Assembly: GCA_016870275.1 (NCBI GenBank)
Contig: VGBZ01000010.1
Location: 21,290-85,289 of the forward strand
Direction: 5' to 3'
Length of the DNA stretch: 64,000 nucleotides
Source: Actinomycetota bacterium
Lineage (GTDB): Bacteria > Actinomycetota > Acidimicrobiia > Acidimicrobiales > Microtrichaceae
Part shown: one piece after another, positions 33,420-41,730 of the stretch
Layout of the letters: every line of letters starts with the position of its first letter
How positions within the stretch are numbered: the stretch's first letter is position 1
Notes under the pieces: model-generated
The model's input: the letters and a program-made list of their open reading frames with translations, nothing else
The model's database searches: none
What the model was told of the DNA's origin: nothing
Translations under genes and position numbers: made by a program

Positions 33420-35225
33420 TCACTGTTCTGCTCGGTCGAGGAGGCAGTCCTCGACAAGTAGCCAGTCCATGTCGGTGGCCATGAAGCAGCGGTAGGCGTC
33501 TTCGAATGTCGCAACGATCGGCTCACCACGAACGTTGAACGAGGTGTTGACGAGCACTGGACATCCGGTGAGCCCTTCGAAGGCCGAGAGGATCCGGAAG
33601 AGTTCGGGATAACGCTCGGCGTCGACTGTCTGAACTCGTGCCGTGCCATCGACGTGAGTTACCGCAGGGATGGGAGAGCGGATCGACCCCAGTCGATCCC
33701 CCAGGTTTGCTGGATCGGTCGGGAGTAGCTCCGTCGGATCGGATTCGACCGGCGTGGTTGAGTTCCGGACTCCGGCAACGAAGGACATGTACGGCGAAGG
33801 ACCGTCGATCTCGAACCACTCCGCACACCGCTCCTCGAGGACGACTGGTGCGAAGGGACGAAACGATTCACGGTTCTTTATCTTCACGTTCAATCGCTGT
33901 TGCATTGTCGTGGACCTCGCATCGGCGAGGATCGATCTGTTGCCGAGGGCGCGTGGGCCGAACTCCATTCGTCCCGAGCAGACCCCGATGACTGCGCCGT
34001 CGTTGAGGAGGCCAGCGAGTCGCTCAGCCCGTTGCGTCGGGTCGGACAGCACTTCGTGCGGTCGACTGAGACTCGAGAGAGTCGCGGCGACAGGCACTGT
34101 TGATGGCGGGGGACCGAGGAGCGCCCCTCGCATTGAGTCCACTCCATCTGCGGTCGGGCGCATATTCCCGAGTACGTCGTGCCATGCCCACAGGGCGCAG
34201 CCGAGAGCCGACCCAGCGTCACCCGCAGCCGGCTGGACCCAGATCTGCTCGAACGGGCCGTCCCTGAGAAGGCGTCCGTTCGCTACGCAGTTGAGCGCAA
34301 CTCCTCCTCCCAACACGGCCTGGCGTCTGCCGGACACCCGGTGTGCGTGGTTGGCGATTCGGAGGATGATGTCCTCGACAACGTCCTGGATCGAACGAGC
34401 CAGATCGCACTCGCGTTGTGTGATTGGCGAGTCCGGTTGGCGGGGTGGTCCGTCGAACAGATGGCCGAACCGATCGCTGGTCATCCGTCGACCCGAGAGA
34501 TAGTCGAAGTAACGGAGGTCGATGGCGAAGGAGCCGTCGTCGCGAAGATCAACGACCTTGTCGAGGATCCGATCCCGGTATCGAGGCGTGCCGAATGGTG
34601 CGAGCCCCATCAGCTTGTACTCACCCGAGTTGACCCGGAATCCGGCGGCGTGAGTGAACGCTGAGTAGAGGAGACCGATCGAATCCGGGAATCGCATCTC
34701 CTCGAGCAGTTCGATGGAGTTCCCGCTTCCAACTCCGATCGAACTCGTGGCCCATTCTCCGACCCCGTCGAAGGTGAGAATACACGCCGAGTCGAACGGG
34801 GACGGGTAGAAGGCTGCAGCGGCGTGGCTCATGTGGTGCTCGGCGAAGACCGTCGTTCCCGGTCGCGAGAAGCCGAGCGACTTCAGCGCTCGGTCGACTT
34901 CAAATGAGATCCAGAGCTTTCGACGAAGCATCTCGTCCATCGCTCTCGGGAACGTCCTGAAGCCGCTCGGCCCGATGGCAGTGAAGGTGCGGAGTACCCG
35001 AACGAAACTGGACAGAGGCTTCTCGTAGTAGGCAACGACGTCAATCCCGTTACGCTCAATGCCGCCCTCTGCGAGGCAGTACTCGATCGCTCCGAGCGGC
35101 ATCGACGCGTCGTTCTTGATCCGGGTGAATCGTTCCTCCTGCGCAGCGGCGACGATCCGTCCGTCCTGTACCAGCGCTGCGGCGGCATCGTGGTAGAAGG
35201 CACTGATTCCGAGGATGTTCACCAC
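33420..35225 (-). CDS. NodU/CmcH-family carbamoyltransferase 2
   Basis: The 601-aa protein is clearly paralogous to carbamoyltransferase 1. It has NILGISAFYHDAAAA at the N-terminus, QEERFTR, the metal-binding HHMSHA around 130-135, DGVGEWATSS and SGEYKLMGLAPFG. The C-terminal domain has GRMEFGPRALGNRSI, ESFRPFAP and NTSFNVRGEPI. Codon use is less G/C-rich than in copy 1, so the pair probably did not arise by recent duplication in place. It starts only 10 nt after the stop of the DUF5989-like gene upstream, in the same direction, so they form an operon. Expected role: carbamoylation of a sugar hydroxyl with carbamoyl phosphate and ATP. Confidence 0.93.
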   Translation of the reverse strand: MVNILGISAFYHDAAAALVQDGRIVAAAQEERFTRIKNDASMPLGAIEYCLAEGGIERNGIDVVAYYEKPLSSFVRVLRTFTAIGPSGFRTFPRAMDEMLRRKLWISFEVDRALKSLGFSRPGTTVFAEHHMSHAAAAFYPSPFDSACILTFDGVGEWATSSIGVGSGNSIELLEEMRFPDSIGLLYSAFTHAAGFRVNSGEYKLMGLAPFGTPRYRDRILDKVVDLRDDGSFAIDLRYFDYLSGRRMTSDRFGHLFDGPPRQPDSPITQRECDLARSIQDVVEDIILRIANHAHRVSGRRQAVLGGGVALNCVANGRLLRDGPFEQIWVQPAAGDAGSALGCALWAWHDVLGNMRPTADGVDSMRGALLGPPPSTVPVAATLSSLSRPHEVLSDPTQRAERLAGLLNDGAVIGVCSGRMEFGPRALGNRSILADARSTTMQQRLNVKIKNRESFRPFAPVVLEERCAEWFEIDGPSPYMSFVAGVRNSTTPVESDPTELLPTDPANLGDRLGSIRSPIPAVTHVDGTARVQTVDAERYPELFRILSAFEGLTGCPVLVNTSFNVRGEPIVATFEDAYRCFMATDMDWLLVEDCLLDRAEQ

Positions 35226-35235
35226 TCAACGTTCC

Positions 35236-35403
35236 TCAGAACAGGGTGTACACAGCGTAGGGAATGCTCGCTTTCGTGGCTGAGACCATCACGACGGCGA
35301 GGGCGATGATGGGGGCGATCAGGAGCAGCCACCACGCTCGATGGTCAACGGAGTACCGGACGACGTCGCTTGCCAGCCTCCAGGCGTGTCGTAGCCTCAG
35401 CAT
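35236..35403 (-). CDS. DUF5989-like small membrane protein 2 (55 aa)
   Basis: This is a 55-codon ATG gene immediately upstream of carbamoyltransferase 2. It shares with the 56-aa protein at 13936-14106 the pattern of a basic start, DVVRYS, a tryptophan pair, a single hydrophobic helix (about residues 25-42) and the C-terminal VYTLF. The two are otherwise diverged, as the two carbamoyltransferases are. One-helix topology suggests a membrane-bound partner or regulator of the carbamoyltransferase. No catalytic residues are seen. Confidence 0.87.
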   Translation of the reverse strand: MLRLRHAWRLASDVVRYSVDHRAWWLLLIAPIIALAVVMVSATKASIPYAVYTLF

Positions 35404-35663
35404 CCCTGCGTCCTCAAGGCCTCAGGCGGCTCAAGTCCCACCGCAGGGAGTCGAGGTCGCTTCTCGGTGGGTCGGCGATTCCACATCGATTGCGAAGGAA
35501 CGTTGCCCACCTGCTCGAGGTTAGGGGGAACTCGAGGATCTGGCTACGGCTGAGATTCACAGCGTTGCTGGGGTCTGGTCGGAACCGACGTTCCCGTTGG
35601 CGGTTGTCAGGTCGAACGGTAACGTCTTCATGGTGGGGCAGAAAGCTGAGCGGGGCTGAGAAC
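35404..35663. other. 260-bp divergent intergenic region
   Basis: It lies between the DUF5989 2/carbamoyltransferase 2 operon (leftward) and the three-gene PhyH array (rightward). It must hold both promoters. I see no convincing -35/-10 pair and no gene. Confidence 0.4.
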
Positions 35664-36491
35664 GTGGGAATCGAACGTCCACACATTCGTGACATGCAGG
35701 CGGACGAGGAGCTTGTCGAGCGGGGATTCGTGGTGCTCCCGGGTGCAGCTCGACATGCCGTGCCGGAACTCCGGGCCGCCCACAGACTCCTTGTGGGACG
35801 GGCGCCGGCTGGGTTCCACTCCACCCCGTACACCCGCGACGCGTCGGTTCGGCGAAACGTGCACGACCGACTCGTCGAGATCCTCCACCCAGTGGTCGAC
35901 GGGAGCATCGCCGGCGCTCGTCCGATTCTTGGGAGCTTCGTGACGAAGCGTCGGGGTGAGGAGAGTCGGATGCCTCCCCACATGGACTGGACGTTCGTCG
36001 ACGAGCAGGTTGCTTCGTCCTTGAATTTCTGGGTGCCGCTCGAGAACGTCGGTGCCCGCAATGGGGCAATGAAGGTTCTCCCGTACTCGCACCGCGTCCG
36101 GGGAACGATCAGGGGCCTCGGGACCGACAATCCGTTCGCCCACATCGAGGGAGCTGTTGCTGGCCAGATGGTCACACTGCGGATGCGAGCGGGGGACGTG
36201 CTCATCCATGACCACCGTTTACTGCACGCCTCGGAACCCAATCGCAGCCGTCGCCCCAGACTGGTGGCAGCGCTCGCTCTGGTGCCCGAATCGGAACCGG
36301 CGGTTCACTTCAAGCAGGTTGCTCCCGGACAGATGATCCGTTATGACCTCGAAGATCGATTCTTCGTCGACTACGTCTACGGGGATGAGGATCTGCCGTC
36401 GAGCGCTCGTGAACGGGACCAGAGGCGGTTTGCCAATCCGACGTTGACACTCGAGGACCTTCGATCCTTTGGAGTGGAGGTTCTCGGGTGA
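35664..36491 (+). CDS. Phytanoyl-CoA dioxygenase (PhyH)-family protein C
   Basis: The protein is 275 aa from GTG 35664; ATG 35694 is a possible later start. The metal triad is His106, Asp108 (MPPHMDWTFVDE) and distal His188 (HRLLHASEPN). The oxoglutarate-binding Arg is probably Arg197 or Arg199. It is the first of three consecutive PhyH genes that overlap by 4 and 8 nt, so they are translated as a unit. Protein sequences of the three are clearly related but diverged, which suggests successive oxidation steps or different sugar positions rather than redundancy. Confidence 0.85.
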   Translation: MGIERPHIRDMQADEELVERGFVVLPGAARHAVPELRAAHRLLVGRAPAGFHSTPYTRDASVRRNVHDRLVEILHPVVDGSIAGARPILGSFVTKRRGEESRMPPHMDWTFVDEQVASSLNFWVPLENVGARNGAMKVLPYSHRVRGTIRGLGTDNPFAHIEGAVAGQMVTLRMRAGDVLIHDHRLLHASEPNRSRRPRLVAALALVPESEPAVHFKQVAPGQMIRYDLEDRFFVDYVYGDEDLPSSARERDQRRFANPTLTLEDLRSFGVEVLG

Positions 36492-37363
36492 CTGAGCGAC
36501 CTGAGCGGCGTTGGCCGCTTCTGCGCGACCCTGACCTCCGTCGACGACTCGAGCGGGATGGCTTCTTGCGTCTACCGTTCCTCTCCCCTGGTGCCGTGGC
36601 GCGGCTTGAGGAGCTCTGGTCGTCGCTGGGTCCTCCGATTGTCGAAGGGATCTACTCGAACCTCCACGATCAGCCTCCCGACTGCAACCGAAACGTGAAC
36701 GATGTGATTGCAGAGGTGTTCGAAGAACCCCTTCGGCGCCTGTTCGTGGACGCGGTCATCGGGGGTTCGAGCTTCCTCGTCAAGGGTTGCGGGGAACAGA
36801 GCGCCTCGACGCTGCACCAGGACTGGTGCGTCGTTGATGAAGATCGCGCAGGCTCGCTCTCGATGTGGGTCCCGCTCGTCGACGTCGATGAGGACAACGG
36901 AGCACTGCAGGTCCTTCCGGGTACGCATCGAATGAGGCGTTCAATCCGATCCTTCGACACGCTGTCCCGTTATCTCGATTTCGAGGAGGCCGGTGACCTC
37001 GCCGTGTGTGTGAGAGCGTCAGCTGGCGACGTGGTCCTCTACGCCCACGACCTCTTCCATGGGTCACAGCCCAACTGGACCAACCGGGTTCGGGTCGCAG
37101 CGGTGGCAGGGCTTGTTGCGTCAGACACTGGACTGTGCCACTACCGGGCGACCGGTCCGACTGTCGACGACTTCGAACGACTGGATGTCGACTGGGACTT
37201 CTTCGAGAAGGACATCGCCGTGCTCGCATCCGGAGGTGAGATCGTCAGACGGGGAGTTCCCTGCCGGGTCAACCGACATCTCCTCGATGTCGAAGAGGTG
37301 CTCGCCCATGCTCGACAACATCGTCAATCCTTGAACCGAGGTCTGGTGGACTCCAATGATTGA
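36488..37363 (+). CDS. Phytanoyl-CoA dioxygenase (PhyH)-family protein D
   Basis: The 291-aa protein starts at GTG 36488, overlapping the previous stop (GTGA). The metal ligands are His110 and Asp112 (TLHQDWCVVDE) and distal His191 (DLFHGSQPNWTNR), with Arg200/202. VDVDEDNGALQVLPGTHR is the conserved central segment of the subgroup. It is the middle gene of the trio and its last 8 nt overlap the next gene. It should be an active Fe(II)/2-oxoglutarate oxygenase. Confidence 0.86.
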   Translation: MTERPERRWPLLRDPDLRRRLERDGFLRLPFLSPGAVARLEELWSSLGPPIVEGIYSNLHDQPPDCNRNVNDVIAEVFEEPLRRLFVDAVIGGSSFLVKGCGEQSASTLHQDWCVVDEDRAGSLSMWVPLVDVDEDNGALQVLPGTHRMRRSIRSFDTLSRYLDFEEAGDLAVCVRASAGDVVLYAHDLFHGSQPNWTNRVRVAAVAGLVASDTGLCHYRATGPTVDDFERLDVDWDFFEKDIAVLASGGEIVRRGVPCRVNRHLLDVEEVLAHARQHRQSLNRGLVDSND

Positions 37364-38207
37364 ACGACGCGTCTTGAGAGATGACGAACTGGAAGGTCTG
37401 CTGGTGGAACGCGGCTACGTCGTTGTGCCGTTGTTGTCGGGCAACGAGGTCGCGGAATTGCGGGACTGGTACTTGGGTGCGAGCTCCGGAGCGTCGCATC
37501 GGCCTGATGGCGCCTACGACCCAACTTACGCCGAGTTCACGGTGATCCACACCGATCCGCAGTTCCGATCCGCAAGCTTCGAACGGATTGTCGACGTCGT
37601 CGGTGGGAGTGTCCACCGTCTGCTCGACGACTATCGGCCGCTGGTGGCGAACTTCGTCAACAAGCCCGTTGGTAGCGGAGTTGTACCTCTCCACCAGAAC
37701 TGGTCAGTGGTCGATGAGGGTCGGTTCCGGTCGGTGTCAGTGTGGATTGCGCTCGTCGACTGCGATGAGAACAACGGATCGCTGGAGATCTTCAACGGCA
37801 GTCATCGCAGTCTGCGTGAACCTCGAGGAATGTGGGCCTACGAAGCGTTCGCCGAGGTCGCAGACGATGTTCGTGGCCTCCTGGAACTCGTTCCCGTACC
37901 CGCCGGTCACGCCGTGATTCTCGACGACGCCCTGCTTCACTACTCAGCGCCCAATCACGGAGCCGAAGATCGCCTAGCCATTCAACTGGTCATGATCCCT
38001 GAGGATGCTAGGTCCCGGTTCTGCGAGCGGGTCGACCTCGTCGATGGCCTCATGGAAGTCGACGTCTGGGAGGTCTCGCCTGAGTTCTTCTGGAACTTCT
38101 GGCACGGTGTCGGAGATGCGGATTTCGGTCGCCGGGTTGACCGGATTCAGCTTCCGGTCCCGCGATTCGATCGCGAGGCGTTCGATCGAACGTTCGTCGA
38201 CCGCTGA
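37356..38207 (+). CDS. PhyH-family protein E with altered metal motif (HxN)
   Basis: The 283-aa protein starts at ATG 37356 inside the preceding gene. It follows the same subgroup pattern (VVDEGRF, DENNGSLEIFNGSHRS, distal His195 in DALLHYSAPN, Arg206). The expected HxD metal motif reads HQN: His113, Asn115 (codon AAC at 37698-37700). Loss of the carboxylate ligand changes iron binding and may give another activity or an inactive regulatory partner of proteins C and D. Halogenases with HxA/G show that replacing this Asp can create new chemistry, but Asn is not the classical halogenase residue. The rest of the protein is intact and not decaying. Confidence 0.83.
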   Translation: MIERRVLRDDELEGLLVERGYVVVPLLSGNEVAELRDWYLGASSGASHRPDGAYDPTYAEFTVIHTDPQFRSASFERIVDVVGGSVHRLLDDYRPLVANFVNKPVGSGVVPLHQNWSVVDEGRFRSVSVWIALVDCDENNGSLEIFNGSHRSLREPRGMWAYEAFAEVADDVRGLLELVPVPAGHAVILDDALLHYSAPNHGAEDRLAIQLVMIPEDARSRFCERVDLVDGLMEVDVWEVSPEFFWNFWHGVGDADFGRRVDRIQLPVPRFDREAFDRTFVDR

Positions 38208-38356
38208 TGCGGTGGACCGGATCAGGTGACCGGGCACCACAGTCGTCGTGCGGGATTCTGAATCAGGGGTAGACGATGGCATCTGTGCCCCGATCTACCG
38301 AATCTTCCCCCACCCCCTACGCTTGTGCAGTGGGCACCAGAGTTCAGTCAGGAAAA

Positions 38357-39127
38357 ATGGGCATGGCGACACGTCGTGGAGGAACCCGTTCGGTCTCGGC
38401 ACTTGCGATAGTCGCAGCTGCGTCGGTCGTACTGTTCGCTCTGGGGTGTGGGCGGAACGAGACGACGGCTTCGGAGCAAGCGACACCTGGATTCACCGAC
38501 CGGCAGTCTGAAGTCAGCGACCAGCCGTTTGAGCTCTTCGATCCGACCACCGCTGATGGACCAACCACGATTCCTGGTCCGGGGCCGACGTTGTTCCTGC
38601 CGTCAGGAGTGGAGCGTCCAACCACGAGCATCGTGGGAGTGGAGCCCTTCCAGTCGACGACGACCACGACGACCTCGACCACGACGACCACCACCACGAC
38701 ACTCCCGCTGGTCATCACTCGACCAGCAACGAATGACAGGATCTGTCTGGGCTTCTACGGCGTGGCTGACGTCATCCGCAGAGGTCAGAGGCAGGTGACC
38801 GAACAGAACTGGACCGACACCGTCGTCTTCGACCGCTACCGAGCCGACTGGATCAGTGCCATTGGCGCAGGCCGGAGGGAATTGCAGGGAGCGCCGCCCG
38901 GACCCGAGGGCTCGTTGGCCTCGGCCTTGTCAAGGCGTCTCGACCTCTCAGCGACGGTGGCCCAGACCGTCACGTCATTCTCAGGTGCTCAATTGATGCT
39001 GGGGGCGATCTCGGTCTCTCCACCGGCCCCTGGAGAACCGGTTGGTTGGCTCGAGATCGAGGCCCATCTGCTGCGCGTGTGCCCGAGTGTCATTCGGGAG
39101 TTGACCGGCAAGGACACGATCAACTGA
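38357..39127 (+). CDS. Lipoprotein with threonine-rich linker, function unknown
   Basis: The protein is 256 aa from ATG 38357 with AGGA 4 nt upstream; alternative starts at 38276 and 38363 exist. The signal peptide is basic then hydrophobic (SALAIVAAASVVLFALGC), and the lipobox Cys31 suggests lipid anchoring at the outer face of the membrane. A stretch of almost pure threonine at residues 100-115 (coordinates 38654-38701, ACG/ACC codons) is a low-complexity linker, perhaps O-glycosylated. The following ~140-residue domain has three cysteines and no match I recognise. It lies between the PhyH array and the ABC exporter, and its stop overlaps the converging exporter ATPase gene by 8 nt. A role at the cell surface near the exporter is possible. 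Confidence 0.72.
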   Translation: MGMATRRGGTRSVSALAIVAAASVVLFALGCGRNETTASEQATPGFTDRQSEVSDQPFELFDPTTADGPTTIPGPGPTLFLPSGVERPTTSIVGVEPFQSTTTTTTSTTTTTTTTLPLVITRPATNDRICLGFYGVADVIRRGQRQVTEQNWTDTVVFDRYRADWISAIGAGRRELQGAPPGPEGSLASALSRRLDLSATVAQTVTSFSGAQLMLGAISVSPPAPGEPVGWLEIEAHLLRVCPSVIRELTGKDTIN

Positions 39128-40364
39128 TTCCGTCCTGCTCTCGGCCGGGGGTTGCGTGGTTCGGCTCGAGTGGTGTCGTGTCCCACTGTGCGTCGAACAC
39201 GAAGCCCGGCCTACTACTGGGATCACCGAGGATCGTGAATGCCGCTTCATCGTCCGTCAACGATGAGAGGAACTCGTGATTGGAGTCCTGCGGGTCGATC
39301 GAAGTGACGGCTGCTGCCCGAACAACGAAGGAACCAGCGGTGAAGGGGAGTGGTGCGGTAGTCACCTCCACCTCCCAGATCCCCGGTTGGGAGAGCAGGT
39401 CGCTTGGTCCCTCGAGAGGATCGGCGAAGGCTGCGCGACCCATCGTGTAGACCGTGAGGACGAGGTGGGCATCGACGGGCGCATCGACACGTAGGGTGAA
39501 TCGGCACCGAAGAGGTTGACCACTGTTGAACGCTGGCGGATCACAGGTGAGGTTGCTGATCTCGGTCCGATCGTCGTTGCAGTGATTGAAGATCGGTGCG
39601 CTCGGGAGTGACTCCGCCTTGTCCGGATCCGTTGATGTGTCGGCGCCGATGTAGTCCTGAATGACCGAGATCGTGTCACCGGACGACGTCATCTTGCCGC
39701 GCTGCAGAAGCACGGCTCTGTCACACAACTGAGTGATGAGCCAGTTGTTGTGTGAGACAGCGACGATTGCTGCCCCTGCTCGGTGCATCTCCTGAATTCG
39801 CGAGATGCACGCTTGCTGGAACCGCCAGTCTCCTACTGAGAGCACCTCATCGAGGATCACAAGGTCGGCGTCGACGCTGGTGGCCAGGGCGAACGAGAGA
39901 CGAGCCTGCATCCCGGTGGAGTAGCGCTTGAGGGGTGTGTCGATGAACTCTCCGATCCCTGAGAACTCGACGATCTCATCGAAGCGAGCTTCGACGACAT
40001 CAGGCGCCAGTCCCATCAGTGCACCACCGAATCGAAGATTCTCGGCTCCCGTGAGCTCCGGGTTGAATCCCGATCCGAGCTCGGTCACGGCAGCGATCCG
40101 GCCGTTGATGCACACGTCTCCGCTCGTCGGCTCGACGATCCCGGCGACGACCTTGAGCAGGGTGGATTTCCCGGCTCCGTTCGGTCCGATGACGCCGACG
40201 GACTCACCTCGCTCGATTCTCAGGCTCACGTCGTTGAGGGCGACAAGGGGCTCGCGCTCGGAAACCTCGCCGAGGGGTCCCGGAATCAGAGCGCGCCAGA
40301 GCGATCGATCGACTCCCCGACGGTATCGCTTGGTGACATTCCGCAGCTCGGCAACTGGGGACAT
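39120..40364 (-). CDS. Polysaccharide ABC exporter ATP-binding subunit (Wzt-like)
   Basis: The protein is 414 aa from ATG 40364, preceded by AAAGGA at the right distance. Walker A GPNGAGKST is at 60-68, the signature YSTGMQARL at 148-156 (the form used by Wzt/TagH proteins), and Walker B LVILDE at 168-173. Residues from about 270 to the end form an extra beta-rich C-terminal domain; in Wzt proteins such a domain recognises the cap or terminal modification of the glycan chain. It pairs with the permease on the other strand. Both genes sit in the lower-GC segment, so a complete ABC export route came with it. Confidence 0.9.
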   Translation of the reverse strand: MSPVAELRNVTKRYRRGVDRSLWRALIPGPLGEVSEREPLVALNDVSLRIERGESVGVIGPNGAGKSTLLKVVAGIVEPTSGDVCINGRIAAVTELGSGFNPELTGAENLRFGGALMGLAPDVVEARFDEIVEFSGIGEFIDTPLKRYSTGMQARLSFALATSVDADLVILDEVLSVGDWRFQQACISRIQEMHRAGAAIVAVSHNNWLITQLCDRAVLLQRGKMTSSGDTISVIQDYIGADTSTDPDKAESLPSAPIFNHCNDDRTEISNLTCDPPAFNSGQPLRCRFTLRVDAPVDAHLVLTVYTMGRAAFADPLEGPSDLLSQPGIWEVEVTTAPLPFTAGSFVVRAAAVTSIDPQDSNHEFLSSLTDDEAAFTILGDPSSRPGFVFDAQWDTTPLEPNHATPGREQDGIS

Positions 40365-40377
40365 GGAACGTCCTTTG

Positions 40378-40398
40378 TGATCGCTCAATGTCCGATCA
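40378..40398. promoter_or_regulatory. 21-bp inverted repeat upstream of the exporter ATPase
   Basis: TGATCG (40378-40383) and CGATCA (40393-40398) are perfect 6-bp arms around 9 nt, starting 14 nt upstream of the exporter ATPase start in the divergent wzt/wzm region. It may be an operator for the exporter; the arms are short and chance cannot be excluded. The rest of this 250-bp region has no supported gene. Confidence 0.28.
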
Positions 40399-40614
40399 CT
40401 TCCATGGTGGTCCCGCTCCATGTGACCTCGACGGGTCGTGGATTACGTTCGCGAACTTCGTGGCGATGGTACCGCTGGATGCCCCGATTTGTCGGCCCCT
40501 GAGTGGACGAAGGTCGATGTTTGTGCTGCTTTCTGGTTCACTGAGTCCGTTCGGTGGTCAGTCGATGCTGTCTGCCGATGGCCGGACGGTGGTTGCACCG
40601 TTCCGTGGGATCAG

Positions 40615-41403
40615 ATGACAGGGATCCGTATGTTGGTCACGCCGGAGCGGCGCAGGTACATCCGAACACTCGGCGAATGGACTCGCAGGGACGTCGCCGA
40701 GCAGTTCGGTACCCGGCCCGGACGACTGGTCTGGGCGGTTCTGCAACCTGTGCTCGCCGTAGCCGCCTACGCCCTGATCTTCGGGGTGATCTTCTCCCAG
40801 AGCGGGGGAACTCTGCCGTATCTCAGCTACCTCGTTGCCGGAGTCGTCGTCTACCGGGCGGTGACGGGGGCGTTTGGATCAGTGTCGTGTATTTCCGACC
40901 GCCACGACCTCCTCACCAAGGTGGCTGTGCCGATCGAGATGATCCCGATCTCAAGGACGCTCGCGAACTCGGTCGACACCACGATCGTCGCAGTGGGTCT
41001 GATCGTCGTCGCAGTGGTACAAGGGGTATCGATCTCGGTCACCGTCGTGGCGCTCCCGCTGATTCTGATCGTCGTGACATTGTTCGCCGCAGGTGTCGGC
41101 GTCCTCCTTTCGACGGTCCAGGTCTTCCTGCCGGGTCTCCAGCACACGACCTCTTTTCTCGGTCTCGCCTTGTTCTTTGCCAGTCCGATCTCGTACCAAC
41201 CGGACCAGCTTCCGCCGGAGCTGCGCTGGCTCAATGTGGTCAACCCGATCTCCGTCTTCATCGAGGCGGTGAGGGACGTGGCGCTGAGGTCCGAGTGGCC
41301 TGAACCCCTCTTCTATCTCCAGGCCTCTCTGACCGTGCTCCTGCTGTTGGGATCAATCGGATACCTGCGGGCCCTTCGTGGACGGGTCGTTGATCTGGGT
41401 TGA
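40615..41403 (+). CDS. Polysaccharide ABC exporter permease (Wzm-like)
   Basis: The protein is 262 aa from ATG 40615; ATG 40630, 5 nt after GGGA, is also possible. It is an ABC-2 type membrane protein with six hydrophobic segments, a cytoplasmic N-terminal WTRRDVAEQFG helix of the kind seen in Wzm/TagG permeases, and FFASPISYQPDQLP before the last pair of helices. It forms the pore for export of a lipid-linked polysaccharide together with the divergent Wzt-like ATPase. There is no second permease, as expected for a homodimer. Confidence 0.9.
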   Translation: MTGIRMLVTPERRRYIRTLGEWTRRDVAEQFGTRPGRLVWAVLQPVLAVAAYALIFGVIFSQSGGTLPYLSYLVAGVVVYRAVTGAFGSVSCISDRHDLLTKVAVPIEMIPISRTLANSVDTTIVAVGLIVVAVVQGVSISVTVVALPLILIVVTLFAAGVGVLLSTVQVFLPGLQHTTSFLGLALFFASPISYQPDQLPPELRWLNVVNPISVFIEAVRDVALRSEWPEPLFYLQASLTVLLLLGSIGYLRALRGRVVDLG

Positions 41404-41730
41404 AGGTCAATGCGCACCGGTTGTCGTCGGCGGGAAGCGTGCTGGGATGGTGATTGTCGCGGGATCATCGCGTCCAGCGCGCTGTACGGCCGTTCCGATC
41501 GAGTTTGGGGGTGGCGGCGGCGTGTCGGCCGGTACCCTGATCCCCTGATCGTTCATCCACACCGAGAAGTGAGCGTCCACCTTGTCCTTTTCCATGTGGT
41601 GTATCGGCAGAGATGGCGGTGCCGAACCCCCTCCCCAGGGCTGGAGGATCCTCGGCGAAGAGCGCAGAAGGGTCATCTCTGTGAGGGCACTGTGTCGCTC
41701 GGGTGAATCCCACACCGCTGAGGACCCGGC
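41404..41730. other. 327-bp non-coding gap
   Basis: Between the exporter permease and the GT2 gene. It contains GAGGA 6 nt before the GT2 GTG start. A 46-codon frame (41594-41734) overlaps that start, but its codon choice (several AGA/AGG) is not that of a real gene. I see no other feature. Confidence 0.45.

Noticed and set aside
38654..38701. ACG/ACC microsatellite as a non-coding repeat
   Set aside because: It lies in frame in a lipoprotein and encodes a threonine-rich linker.
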